Below, piece by piece: positions 1 to 9,200 of a DNA stretch of 31,291 nucleotides (within the stretch, counting starts at the first letter, position 1; the number at the start of each line of letters is the position of its first letter). The DNA is taken from assembly GCA_032718475.1 (NCBI GenBank), contig JAUCBJ010008971.1:1-31291 (forward strand), in the 5' to 3' direction. Both the position numbers and the translations under genes were made by a program. The notes beneath the pieces are model-generated. The model was given only the letters and a program-made list of their open reading frames with translations. It was not told the DNA's origin and ran no database searches. The DNA is from Nemertoderma westbladi (Eukaryota; Xenacoelomorpha; Nemertodermatida; Nemertodermatidae).

Positions 1-1
1 G

Positions 2-256
2 GTAGAATATGGAGTAGGTCTACCTTTATCGCCTACAAAGGTTGAAATCTCAAAAGATTTCTCGCTTGTTATAAAGATACAACTGCAAATATCGGGAAGC
101 TCACCCTCTAGTGAAAATTGGGAGAATGATGTTGATGATACGCTTCACTTCAATATACCAATACAAAGACCGGTAGAAGTTAGGCCTATAAACAACCATT
201 TACAGGTACCAGTAATGGAGGAAACTCTACAGAGGGACCCTCATATAGGACTATAA
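2..256 (+). CDS. C-terminal end of an unidentified protein (weakly arrestin-C-like), 5' end outside window
   Basis: A frame open from the window edge runs 84 codons to a TAA at 254-256. The pattern LPLSPTKVEISKDFSLVIKIQL, then a gap, then LHFNIPIQ resembles the last beta strands of arrestin C-like domains, in which a proline-rich stretch is followed by a strand and a terminal L-x-x-P-I motif. This is memory-based pattern matching and is weak. It could be the last exon of a host gene or the last gene of a convergently transcribed arm of the neighbouring Polinton, because that element's genes run towards it on the other strand. AT-rich DNA with stops in all frames follows the TAA. No start is visible and no function is assigned. 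Confidence 0.35.
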   Translation, partial: VEYGVGLPLSPTKVEISKDFSLVIKIQLQISGSSPSSENWENDVDDTLHFNIPIQRPVEVRPINNHLQVPVMEETLQRDPHIGL

Positions 257-1363
257 AAAGTATAATACAGTAATAAATTTAGTGTTGTTGTTGTTGTTAT
301 TGTTATCAGTTATTGTTGCTTATAAAACTTAGTAGACCGAATCTATTTTATATCTAATTTAAAAAAAGCGAATACATAAATAAATTAACTATGTTTTATA
401 TAGTCCCTCCGTCAACATAGAGTGAATGTTAGTAACAGAGAATGGGGTGGATTTTATATAGGCTTAGTTAGGTATACCGCGAGCCACACCTATTGTATCT
501 GAGTGGAGCCATTATATGACTGGTTGAATGATGGCGCCCCTAACCAAGAGTTCTAAAGGTTAACTGTAAAGAAGCATACAACATAGAGTGAATGTAGAAA
601 GTTAGTAACAGAGAGTGCGAGGGGATTTTATAGGACCTATAGCGCTACCGGTACCTAACCACACCTATTGTATCAATGAGCTAGTCAACTTTCAGTTGAG
701 GAGTAAGTCATTAGGCCTATATGCCTAACCGAATGAAAGTGTACCTTACCTATCCGCGAGTACTAAAGGTTAACCATAAACCATATTGGGTCAACATTCG
801 AAAAAGGGCCCCGCATAAAGTTAACTATAGCTGTATAGGCTTACCTATGCGACAGTAGTAGCCCGCCCGCAGTAATGTAGATTAGACCAATTAAAGTTGT
901 AAACAGAAAATTGGAAGCATTCAAGTGTAATAGTGTAATCCTTAAATCAAAGAAAGCAGTATGCCCTTGCTCTATCCTCAAGTACTGGGCTACAGGGCCC
1001 TCGGTACCAGTAGGCCTATTGTTAGGAGGGCCTCTCTAATGCAGCATTCACGAACCCTCCATGTTGAGTTAATTTAGTAAGCCTTGTGCTAAAGCCTTGT
1101 GGTTGCTGTCAGTCTAGAAGGGCGCCATTCTGCCATTCTATATGTCTGTATTTGTAAAGTCAGCTAGCTACTGGTAGATAAACTCTGATACAACAGTGGG
1201 CTACTGGTAGGTGTGTTGTGTTTGTGAGTGTAAACAGCGATAAAAAAAAAGATTTTAATGTTTTTATTATTTTTTATTGACATTAAAACAAATATATTAT
1301 CCCATCACATTACAAGCTTAGAGTAAACCTACTGTAAGAGTACATCTTCCACCGCAGTTAAAC
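257..1363. other. Non-coding stretch between the left partial frame and the Polinton
   Basis: No credible gene is seen. The stretch holds a (gtt)n run near 284-300, the degenerate two-copy repeat listed separately, and several taggcctat-type words. Near 1245-1300 the DNA becomes very AT-rich, with aataaa/attaaa-like words on both strands. That fits a 3' end and polyadenylation region for the minus-strand gene array ending at 1364. No terminal inverted repeat of the element could be recognised here. Confidence 0.5.
413..780. repeat. Degenerate two-copy direct repeat
   Basis: Unit 1 (413-570) and unit 2 (579-780) share blocks in the same order: caacatagagtgaatgt, then gttagtaacagagarwg, then ggattttata, then ccacacctattgtat, and finally ctaaaggttaac(c/t)(a/g)taaa. 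Unit 2 is longer because of insertions. It looks like an old tandem duplication in non-coding DNA. Confidence 0.7.
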
Positions 1364-1966
1364 CTACAGTATGAGTACATCTTCCACCGCAGTTATTTCT
1401 TTCTGTTTATCATCATCAGTCGCAGTTAAACGCTTTCTCATGAAAAAGTGTAGCATCTCATACCCCCCAACGCGTTTTGCTGAGCAGTATCGCAGACAGT
1501 TATCCTTTGTGTTTAAGTGGAACGCACATTTATTTTCTACTGTAGTAAATTGATCGTGGAAGCGACAGGGGGTTAAATAATCATGATATTGCTTATATAT
1601 TCCCAATTTCTCCACCGAATTTGGCGCGAGAACATCGAGTTGGGAAACTAATATTGCCCGTTTCAGCAACCCAAATACATGTATATTTTTTTTATATTTT
1701 AAATGTCTCTTCATATATTTTTTAAAGTCATCTTGCGAAATGTCCCCGTAGTCCCAGGGCAAATGAGAAGTCATGTCTCGTAAATTGTTTACGTGAGCTA
1801 CATCTAAAGCTGATAACTTAATATTAGGTGGGCCTTTAATTAAAAACGTCTTTACATTAGTTTTGGTGTAATTAGAATCGAATATAGCAAATTCTTTAAA
1901 TACTACCGGATACTCTTTATTGTCTATCTTATAATATTGAAAATCAACAAAAATAATATTATCCAT
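1364..1966 (-). CDS. Polinton protein, possible RNase H-fold/DEDD exonuclease-like
   Basis: 200 codons, ATG at 1966, the last gene of the minus-strand array, 31 bases after the protease stop. The N-terminus carries I-I-F-V-D-F-Q, a strand ending in an acidic residue. A long middle section follows, then a Cys/His-containing end (C-R-F-H-D-Q-F, then C-A-F-H and C-L-R-Y-C). I recall a family of invertebrate proteins starting with FVDxQ and ending in short Cys/His patches that is suspected to have an RNase H or DnaQ-like fold, and this frame resembles it. I cannot confirm the catalytic acids, so a nuclease role is a hypothesis only. The frame is intact and codon use matches its AT-rich neighbours. 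Confidence 0.55.
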   Translation of the reverse strand: MDNIIFVDFQYYKIDNKEYPVVFKEFAIFDSNYTKTNVKTFLIKGPPNIKLSALDVAHVNNLRDMTSHLPWDYGDISQDDFKKYMKRHLKYKKNIHVFGLLKRAILVSQLDVLAPNSVEKLGIYKQYHDYLTPCRFHDQFTTVENKCAFHLNTKDNCLRYCSAKRVGGYEMLHFFMRKRLTATDDDKQKEITAVEDVLIL

Positions 1967-1997
1967 TTTATCTGATAAACAAAAGCTAAATGATTAA

Positions 1998-2453
1998 TTA
2001 CAACGCTTGTTGGTTTATTTTATAATAATTAACAAGCCATTTATATAATATTATTTCATTTATTTCCACATTATTTGTAAACGCACTCATTGGATAGTTT
2101 GTGTGAATTCGATTTACCAAATAATAAAGACAGTATAGACCGCATGTGGTCCGCCTAGGGTCTTGAAATTGTTTGCGAGTAGTACGCCATCTTGCGGAAT
2201 TTTTCTCAAGCCATTTTTCGATGCATCTGTTTGGATATTTTGATCCGAATGAATCAAATAATTCAGCCTCATTATCTCGTATATATATTGCGATCCAATG
2301 AATCCCGGGCAGATGCTCTTTATCGGTATTTACTATTAACCCATAATCTCTTCGCTTATTATTATTATCTAATTTAGGTAATTTATTAGCTGGAAACGCA
2401 CCCAAATAGTGACCACCCACTGGAAACATATCAAGGTCCTCTGTAGATAACAT
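1998..2453 (-). CDS. Adenain-like cysteine protease (virion maturation protease)
   Basis: 151 codons, ATG at 2453, two bases after the major capsid stop. The family triad order is visible: His52 in G-I-H-W-I-A, Asp67 in E-L-F-D-S-F-G, and Cys104 in T-T-C-G-L-Y-C. Gln97 a few residues upstream fits the oxyanion-hole glutamine. These match the C5/Ulp1-like protease of adenoviruses and Polintons, which cuts capsid and core precursors at Gly-containing sites during particle maturation. Length is short but complete for Polinton proteases. Gly-Gly motifs in the neighbouring 186-codon and 127-codon proteins are plausible substrates (inference). All key residues are present and the frame is undamaged. 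Confidence 0.92.
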   Translation of the reverse strand: MLSTEDLDMFPVGGHYLGAFPANKLPKLDNNNKRRDYGLIVNTDKEHLPGIHWIAIYIRDNEAELFDSFGSKYPNRCIEKWLEKNSARWRTTRKQFQDPRRTTCGLYCLYYLVNRIHTNYPMSAFTNNVEINEIILYKWLVNYYKINQQAL

Positions 2454-2455
2454 AC

Positions 2456-3715
2456 TTAATCGATATGTATTTCTTTCCTGCTATTTAAACTTAATGATTG
2501 ATCATAAATATTAAAAACGATTACATTTATGGTTTCAACCAACGGTTCGGCAAATCTTAATTTTAATTGGCCGTTAGTATATATCGACGGTTGCGGATCT
2601 CTAACATAGCCGTCGGCGGTTAAGTCCCAGGATAGGATGGGGCAATTACCTAAGTAGGTTTCATGGTCTATATTATTACCTCCATAACCGTTAATATATG
2701 TATTAATGTTCTTCATTAATTGAGTATACTCAAAAATATATGTTCCATCTGTAAAATTAGGCTCGTATATTACACCACCTACTGGAAGACCGTCTACAAT
2801 CAGTTCCGCGCGTCTAAGGTTAAAATGTTCAAATTTCAAGGGATTGCTAATTAATTCTCCCGAATAAGCGTTATTTGTTATGAAGCCGATAATAACTAAT
2901 TTGGGTTTTTTACCATCAAATATGTTTGTTTGGGTGTAATTTGTGGTTTGAGCGGGAATAGTAAATGTTGTAACCTCCTTTTTTTGGAATTGATATTCAA
3001 TATCGTAACTCTCTAAACCTTTTAGGTGACTGCTTTCTATTACCGGATTAACCTCCATTCTAGGGATTAGGATCTTTATTTCATCTAATTCTAGCCGAAG
3101 ATTTGTCACCGCGTTTGCGTTTGGAGTGATTTTAAAAATAAACGAATTTGATACTTTTCTAAAATGCATTCTTAAATCATACCCGGGTTGTATTATTTTG
3201 CTTTCAGTATCAAAATCAATCGTCAATCCACTTACAAATTGCATTTGTTTACTAAAGGCATCGCCAATAGGATGCGCGCCGGGATCAATTTCATTTCCGT
3301 GTTCAGATAAAGGCTGATGAAAGCCACCCGCACCCAGTAGCCCATTTTTATCCTCGTAAGTTGTAAATAATAAATTGGATAAGTACGACTTGTAGAAATA
3401 ATGGTTATTGCTATTTTCAACCTGCTTCTCATTAAGGTCTATTTTAATATCACTCCACATAGTTTCAGCGGGGTAATTCAGCATATATATATGGGAATTT
3501 TCAAGTCGTCTATCCCACCGTACAGTACATTTTGTAATTAATAACGCATCTTGCAGTTTCGTATAGAATTCATTGGATCTCGGTACAAGGAACGTGACTT
3601 CCCTAGACTCACTTCTGAGATTAGATACGGGGTAAATTGTTTCATAATGCTTTGCTTTAAATTCAGTCTGTATTGGCTGTGTAGAAAATAAATCTAATTC
3701 CTTAATAATTGACAT
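2456..3715 (-). CDS. Hexon-like major capsid protein (double jelly-roll)
   Basis: 419 codons, ATG at 3715, two bases after the preceding stop (TAA-TA-ATG). This is the Polinton/adintovirus major capsid family, often annotated in invertebrate genomes as F54H12.2-like. Supporting marks are the N-terminal half with I-H-M-L-N-Y/W-S-D-I-type strands, the L-R-R-A-E-L-I-V-D-G-L-P block near residue 305, and the C-terminal block in which T-I-N-V-I-V-F-N-I-Y-D is followed by an S-R-K-E-I basic/acidic tail. Proteins of this family form the trimeric capsomers of the icosahedral shell. The length is slightly below many relatives, but both ends look complete. No stop or frameshift is present. It sits between the GG-motif basic protein and the protease. 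Confidence 0.88.
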   Translation of the reverse strand: MSIIKELDLFSTQPIQTEFKAKHYETIYPVSNLRSESREVTFLVPRSNEFYTKLQDALLITKCTVRWDRRLENSHIYMLNYPAETMWSDIKIDLNEKQVENSNNHYFYKSYLSNLLFTTYEDKNGLLGAGGFHQPLSEHGNEIDPGAHPIGDAFSKQMQFVSGLTIDFDTESKIIQPGYDLRMHFRKVSNSFIFKITPNANAVTNLRLELDEIKILIPRMEVNPVIESSHLKGLESYDIEYQFQKKEVTTFTIPAQTTNYTQTNIFDGKKPKLVIIGFITNNAYSGELISNPLKFEHFNLRRAELIVDGLPVGGVIYEPNFTDGTYIFEYTQLMKNINTYINGYGGNNIDHETYLGNCPILSWDLTADGYVRDPQPSIYTNGQLKLRFAEPLVETINVIVFNIYDQSLSLNSRKEIHID

Positions 3716-3717
3716 TA

Positions 3718-4278
3718 TTAAAAAATACTTTTTTCGCAGTGTTTCAGTTTGCCTTTTATATTTCTCTTTTTACTACGTCGATGATGTATGTTCATAGACA
3801 TTGGTCTAGCGGGTCGCTTTAAATCTCTATAAACTTTTTCTACAACTGACCTTGTTGACGGTTTCATTTTATTTAATGCTTTATTAATAACCGTATTAGC
3901 CTGCTGATGTAAGACCCGCTTACCTTTTGGTATTACGTGTTGTCTCATAAATTTTGTGGTAAATGGTAAAGCTTTTTGTAACACTTTTTTAGCTAATGGC
4001 TTACCAAATTTTTTCAATGTCGATAAAGCGTCTGTAAATATACCTTCCCCGTGTTGATTTGCCTGCATACCTCTACGATAACGCTGAAAACGACGTTGTT
4101 TTAAGTTTGGACCAAATGTGCCAATTTGTTGACCGTAAGGGTCAATATATGAACCACCTCGAAAAACAGGAACTTGCGTCGACCCTCTGGTACTTCTTCC
4201 ACCTTTAAAAACAGCAAGATTCGAGTCTGCACCACCATATTGAGGTTTACTGTATCTTTGAAATAAATCAGAATCCAT
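3718..4278 (-). CDS. Basic GG-motif virion protein (core/minor capsid-like)
   Basis: 186 codons, ATG at 4278, very rich in Lys/Arg. The first third is low in predicted structure and has repeated Gly-Gly sites (Q-Y-G-G-A, V-F-K-G-G-R, V-F-R-G-G-S), then G-E-G near residue 78. The middle is amphipathic (F-G-K-P-L-A-K-K-V-L-Q-K) and the C-terminus is Arg/Lys-rich. Such proteins in Polintons and adintoviruses lie beside the capsid genes and are thought to be protease-processed core or cement proteins, similar in style to adenovirus precursors. Binding to DNA or to the inner capsid is inferred from charge and context only. The gene is intact and tightly packed, with only one base after the stop (4280-4282) of the alternative frame that extends the upstream penton-like gene. 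Confidence 0.6.
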   Translation of the reverse strand: MDSDLFQRYSKPQYGGADSNLAVFKGGRSTRGSTQVPVFRGGSYIDPYGQQIGTFGPNLKQRRFQRYRRGMQANQHGEGIFTDALSTLKKFGKPLAKKVLQKALPFTTKFMRQHVIPKGKRVLHQQANTVINKALNKMKPSTRSVVEKVYRDLKRPARPMSMNIHHRRSKKRNIKGKLKHCEKSIF

Positions 4279-4279
4279 T

Positions 4280-4396
4280 TTAATTTATTCGTTTAAAGTG
4301 TAATGTAATAGATGTTGTCCCGTATTCAAAATTCAAATCTTTTCCTTCTTTGTCTGTTATTTCAATATGAATGTATGTTATCTTATATGATTTTTT
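4280..4396 (-). pseudogene. Frameshifted C-terminal remnant of the second penton-like gene
   Basis: This minus-strand frame has no start of its own. It opens at the A8 run and ends with TAA at 4282-4280, one base before the ATG of the next gene at 4278. It encodes I-T-D-K-E-G followed by N-F-x-x-G and I-T-L-H-F. The same strand order (I-x-x-x-D-G-x-x-x-x-N-F, then T-V-I-T-L) closes the other penton-like gene at 5129. The one-base spacing to the next gene matches the packing elsewhere in this array, which supports 4280 as the ancestral gene end. Confidence 0.7.
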
Positions 4397-5129
4397 TTAC
4401 AGGGATATAATGAATTGTATCCTTGACAAATTCTTTATTTATTACGCTACCATATTTCACGTCATCAGGTATCGCAACACGACGAAGTAAAGCTAAACCA
4501 AAGTCATTAATATATTGATTTTCAATTATATTAGTAGTCACGTACATGTTCGACTTAGGTTCTGGAATAGAATTGGGTGGTTGAGGGCATAAAAATACCA
4601 TCTGGTAAGCTTTTTCTCCATTTCCGATAACCTTTATTAAATAACCCTTTATATTATTATTTTTTGTCTTCAAAATAATTTTAAAATTTGGATTTAAATT
4701 CGCACCGAGATTATTTTCAGTAATTCCAAAATAATAGGCTAATTGTTGACCTATAAATAACTCTCGCACAGTTTTCCCTAAAATAAATTGCAACCTATTT
4801 TGCTGAGTATTTTCAACTATTTGTAATTTATCTTTCAACACCCCCGTGTTAAAATAATCTATAATGTCATTGATACTGTAGAACAAGCCGGATGGAAGTG
4901 TATCCTCAAAATTTTTTTTTCCTTTTTTTAATAAAATAACATTCTCTACATTGTTATACATGGACGGCAACGTGGCTAAGTAAAATATACTTTTTATACC
5001 TACCACCCAGTTTTCGTTTGGGTTTATAGGTAAGGCGCCATGGAAATTGATCTGATAATTACTAGCGCTATTGCGGGGAAAATCAATTGGACAGGAGTTA
5101 CTTGGTAGTCTTACGTAGAATTCATCCAT
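4383..5129 (-). CDS. Second penton-like minor capsid protein, C-terminus probably frameshifted
   Basis: 248 codons from the ATG at 5129-5127. The GTG three bases upstream gives a longer frame but is not needed. The ATG overlaps the TGA of the upstream penton-like gene by one base. The N-terminus (F-Y-V-R-L-P-S-N-S, P-R-N-S-A-S-N-Y, W-V-V-G-I) is the hallmark start of Polinton penton-like single jelly-roll proteins. The annotated frame stops at 4383 just after a run of eight A (T8 at 4391-4398 on the plus strand). Another frame is open across this run to 4280 and carries I-T-D-x-x-G and I-T-L-H-F, similar to the end of the neighbouring penton protein. One extra A in the run would explain the early stop, or it may be a sequencing error. 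Confidence 0.78.
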   Translation of the reverse strand: MDEFYVRLPSNSCPIDFPRNSASNYQINFHGALPINPNENWVVGIKSIFYLATLPSMYNNVENVILLKKGKKNFEDTLPSGLFYSINDIIDYFNTGVLKDKLQIVENTQQNRLQFILGKTVRELFIGQQLAYYFGITENNLGANLNPNFKIILKTKNNNIKGYLIKVIGNGEKAYQMVFLCPQPPNSIPEPKSNMYVTTNIIENQYINDFGLALLRRVAIPDDVKYGSVINKEFVKDTIHYIPVKKII

Positions 5130-5601
5130 CACCCTCCACCGCGTATTAACTTAAGTGTTATAACAGTGCGACCTCCGCTAAAATTAATTAATTCACCTTG
5201 TCCATCACGTAAAGTAATTAAGATTGTTTTTAGTTTTTTATTCAACAACGGGTAATAGCAAATGCTCTCGTATTCGTGATTAATATATTTTCGATTTAAT
5301 TGCGTTAAAGGGCAGGTTCTTAAGAGCGGAGCTAAAGCGTCACCAACAAATGAGCTCTTAATAATATCTGTATATATAAAGATAGTGTCTTTATTACGTG
5401 TTATATTCGTGGGAGCTGGAAAATCTAAAATGCCAATTTCCGAAATTTTTGGTCCGCTATAATTTAAAATTAATATCGGCTGTTCTATATTGCTTAATTC
5501 ATCTACTGTAGTGGTACTGTATATATCCCAATTCGGAATACCTGGATGATTCCGATCCAATAACGGTTTTAAGCCTAGAATTTGTATTAAATCACCACGT
5601 A
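5129..5601 (-). pseudogene. Penton-like minor capsid gene, 3' (C-terminal) part, cut by the Gypsy insertion
   Basis: This frame continues upstream into the LTR, where an apparent ATG at 5650 is created by retrotransposon sequence and should not be used as a start. The Polinton-derived part begins at the LTR border (5601) and runs to the TGA at 5131-5129. It holds the later strands of a jelly-roll, including P-I-L-I-L-N-Y, F-V-G-D-A-L-A-P-L-L-R and T-V-I-T-L-K-L. The matching N-terminal part lies at 12008-12405 in the same strand and phase. The target-site duplication lets the two parts meet in frame, so the insertion looks like the only lesion. Penton-like proteins occupy the five-fold vertices in this virus group (family knowledge). 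Confidence 0.85.
5598..5601. repeat. Target-site duplication of the Gypsy element, left copy (cgta)
   Basis: cgta directly precedes the left LTR, and the same four bases follow the right LTR at 12008-12011. A 4-bp duplication is normal for Gypsy-type integration. Because cgt also follows the left LTR on its inner side, the exact border is ambiguous by up to three bases. Confidence 0.8.
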
Positions 5602-5871
5602 GCGCCACCCAGTTGGGTAGCACCCACCATTCCCATTGAGGCTGTGCCATAGGTCAGGACCGACCCTTCACCTTACTGCTGTTTTACATACATCATAGCC
5701 TACCGGTTGTTGTGTCTGTGTCTTCCATATTACCGCAGTACCGCGTTTGTGCTGCATACCTATCTGTTATACTTCTGTTATACCATTATACTGTTATACA
5801 GTTATATGAGTTGTGATACATATACGTTGGCCTTTGTTGCTGTTCATACACCAGCTTCTCCTTTACCTTGG
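5602..5871 (+). repeat. Left (5') LTR of the Gypsy element
   Basis: 270 bp, begins gcgccacccagttggg and ends tttaccttgg. It matches 11738-12007 along its whole length by eye. It contains direct repeats of ctgttata (near 5765-5805) and a short open frame that is LTR sequence, not a gene. Confidence 0.95.
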
Positions 5872-6292
5872 CGTGGTGGCAGCTTGTGTTCGATCTCCAC
5901 TGCCTTGATTACCTAATTTACTTATTCTGTTATTCCAGTATTTGTATTCTACAACTCTACCATTCTGCCATTACCGACACAGGTACTTCAAGCCACTAGG
6001 CCAATAGCAAATAGGCCTAGACGACGTTCCCAATCTGCTACACTAACCGGTACTTTCACCAGGGAGAATTAAATTCCTTACAACTGTACAACGGCACCGG
6101 TCAGCCAGTGTTCGTTTACTGCATACCGGTACAGCTTTACCTAACTGACTGTCCCCAAAGTAATTATACCCGAATGCCGAACTGTTAGTTTTACCAATCA
6201 AAATCAATCAATCTCAAAAGACGTTTTATTTATTCCAGTACTGCCTGTCAGCCTTCCCTGCCAATCTACAGTCCGTAGTCAGTCATCAGGTC
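5872..6292 (+). promoter_or_regulatory. Gypsy 5' leader with candidate primer-binding site
   Basis: A tRNA-primer site is expected immediately inside the left LTR. The candidate starts with TGG at 5874 (tggtggcagcttg) or at 5877. I cannot assign the primer tRNA. The rest of the leader up to the Gag ATG at 6293 has stops in all frames and no further recognised signal. Confidence 0.5.
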
Positions 6293-9200
6293 ATGGATCG
6301 GCCACAGTTCAAGTCACCACGTTTAGTTGCTCTAACAAAAACAGAAACCATAACTACTTTTGAAAACTGGCGTCAGAGTTTACTGTTTAATATATCTCTT
6401 TCACCAGAGTTCAAACGCTTTACCCTCCCGGGCACAGTTTGGTTGCCAGCCACAGAGCCTGATCCACACCGCGGTTTTACAAATGATGGCAACGATGTTC
6501 CTGCTGCTACCCGACAGTCTGCTGCGGCGATTGCCCACAGTTTGGAAATCATGCTGGGTTTTATCTCTAACCTTGCTCCCATAGTTGCTCGTGAGTCAAT
6601 CATAAGAGATTCTACATCCTTACAGTCCATATGGCAAACAATTCGCTTACATTATGGTTTTCAGCAAACAGGAGCTCAGTTTTTAGCATTCCTAGATCAT
6701 AAGCTTGAGTTAGACGAACGCCCGGAGGACCTTTATCAACGCCTCCGTGCATTTATTGATGACAGTTTACTGTCCCCTGAAGTCGGCATACGCCATCATG
6801 GTATCGTTCCCACCCAGAAAGAATCTCTTGGTCCAGTAATGGAGAATACCATAGTTGTACTATGGCTTCACTTAGTCCATCCAGCACTACCACGATTAAT
6901 TGCACAACGCTATGGCACTAACCTTCGTTTAGATACCATTGCTTCTATAAAACCAGAGATTTCAGCTGCCCTTCCATCCTTATTGGCGGAACTCAACTCT
7001 TCTGAGATCCATACAATGCGGTCAAATGTTTACCGTCCTTCCAACCCCCGTCCCTCACGATTCCAGTCCCGGAATGGTCCACTTTCGGGTACCTCTGCGC
7101 GGTTCTCATACCCCCAGTTCCCCCGACCCACACCTGTCAACACCCCTCGTACATTTGCTGGGCAACGGTCTCCCCCCGTCTGCCCCTTCTGTCAGCTTGC
7201 AGGTCGTCGCCATGACCACTTTCTCAGTAGTTGTAAATCATTACCCGTGTCTGACCAACGTTTCCTATCTTCAGTTCGAAATGTTGACATTGTTGATGAT
7301 TATGCAGATCCATATGCAGAATACAGTAGTATGCCTGAAGAACAGTGCCAGGATCAGTATTTAGAGGATTGTAGCCCATCCATCAACCGTGTAGCTGTTT
7401 CTCATTCCCCTATAATACAGTTATATTATGGGACAACAACTGTTGATATTCTTATAGACAGTGGCGCTGAATCTGATTTAATTCTAGACACGTTTGCCCA
7501 TAGCCTTGGTGTTAAGGTTAGGCCCAATCACGACCAAGTACCAGCCCAGGCAGATGGGTCCTCCCGCCTTCGTGTAGTAGGTGATACCATTTTTACATTG
7601 GAGCGAAACGGACTCCAGTTCCTGTTCCGTGGTTTAGTCGTGAGTAATTTGTCATCGCCAATCCTTGCAGGAATGCCATTTTTGATCTATAATAATATTA
7701 GCCTCCATCCGGCTACTCATAGTGTCAGTTTTAGCGATGGATCCACACTCAGCTACCGTCCAGAAACCAATAAGTACCATAATCCACCCCGAGTACGACA
7801 GGTCTCTACATCCTGTATCCTCAGAGCAGCCCCTCAATCATCTGTTGTATGGCCTGGTGATCACCTCAAGGTTCTCGTCCCTCCAGTTGTAGGTTCACTC
7901 CCTGGCGTTTTGGTTGCTCCCCATACCAAATCATCACTTTCGCGACGCACCCCATCCAATTGGTTTGCACCAATGTCCCTACCAGTTGAAGACAACTATA
8001 TATCTATTCCCAATCACTCTCCGGATCCTATCTTTATCCAGCGTAATTCTCATGTTGGTGTCGTAACCCCCGTCATGGAGTCTCCTCCTGTGTCTCTCCT
8101 CCCAGGTCCAAGCGTTCCTCCAACCATACGATCAGTGAAGGTACCCCTTATTGATATGATTGAATCCGTTAAAATTGACCCTGACAACATTATGTCTTAT
8201 CGCGAACGGGCACATTTCCATGATGTTCTCAAGTCATATGCATCCGTTTTCAATCCCCAGTATACTGGCTATAACGGCCAATCTGGCCCATTTGAGGCTG
8301 TTGTAAATATCGGTGCAACTCTGCCCCCCCAACGGAAAGGTCGTGTACCCCAGTACTCTCGTAATCGACTTGTGGAGCTTCAAGCAAGGTTTGATGAATT
8401 GGAACAGTTAGGTGTTTTTGCCACCCCAGAAAGTATTGGCATTAATGTAGAGTACCTCAATCCCTCATTTCTTGTTTCAAAACCTAATGGTGGAACACGC
8501 CTCGTTACTGCTTTCACTGAAGTAGCAAAATTTTGTAAGCCTCAGCCTGCCCTTCTACCTGATGTAAATTCTACCCTTCGGGCTATCGGCCAGTTCAAGT
8601 ATCTAATTAAGACAGACCTAACTAGCGCATTTTATCAAATACCTCTCCAGAAGTCCTCTATGCGTTATTGTGGTGTTGTCACACCGTTTCGAGGCGTCCG
8701 TGTTTATACACGTTGCGCCATGGGAATGCCTGGGTCTGAAACGGCTCTTGAAGAGCTTTTGACACGAGTCCTAGGAGATTTGCTCGTTTCTGGCTGCGTA
8801 ATTAAGCTGGCTGACGACCTATATTGTGGGGGTAACACAGTTGATGAAGCTCATTCTGCCTTTAGCCAGCTCTTACAAGCCCTCAGTGCCAATGGCCTTT
8901 GCTTGGCTGCGTCCAAGACCATTATCTGTCCAAAGTCCACCACCATTCTTGGCTGGGTATGGTCCCAAGGCACTATATCTGCTTCTTCACACATAACATC
9001 CGCTCTATCTAGTTGTGCTCGCCCCGACACCATGCGTTCCTTGCGTTCATTTATTGGTTCCTATAAGACCCTCACACGAGTTCTTCCCAGATGCTCTGCC
9101 TTGATTGGTCCACTTGATTCTCTTCTCACTTCATCACCCCATGAGCCAATACAGTGGAATGACGAGTCTACAGCTGTTTTCCATCGTGCACAGGCTGCTA

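Noticed and set aside
5130-5132. GTG at 5132 as start of the second penton-like gene
   Set aside because: The ATG three bases later fits nuclear translation and gives a one-base stop/start overlap. Non-ATG initiation is not needed.
5602-5650. ATG at 5650 as start of the 173-codon minus-strand frame
   Set aside because: The first codons are LTR sequence read backwards. The true gene start is at 12405 on the other side of the insertion.
5602-5916. Short plus-strand frame starting M-L-C-L-C-L, seen in both LTRs
   Set aside because: It is present twice because it lies within the LTR, and it continues into different downstream DNA in each copy. There is no sign of a conserved protein.
6360-7364. 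Additional plus- and minus-strand frames overlapping Gypsy Gag
   Set aside because: They are shadows of the 1206-codon frame with no recognised motifs.
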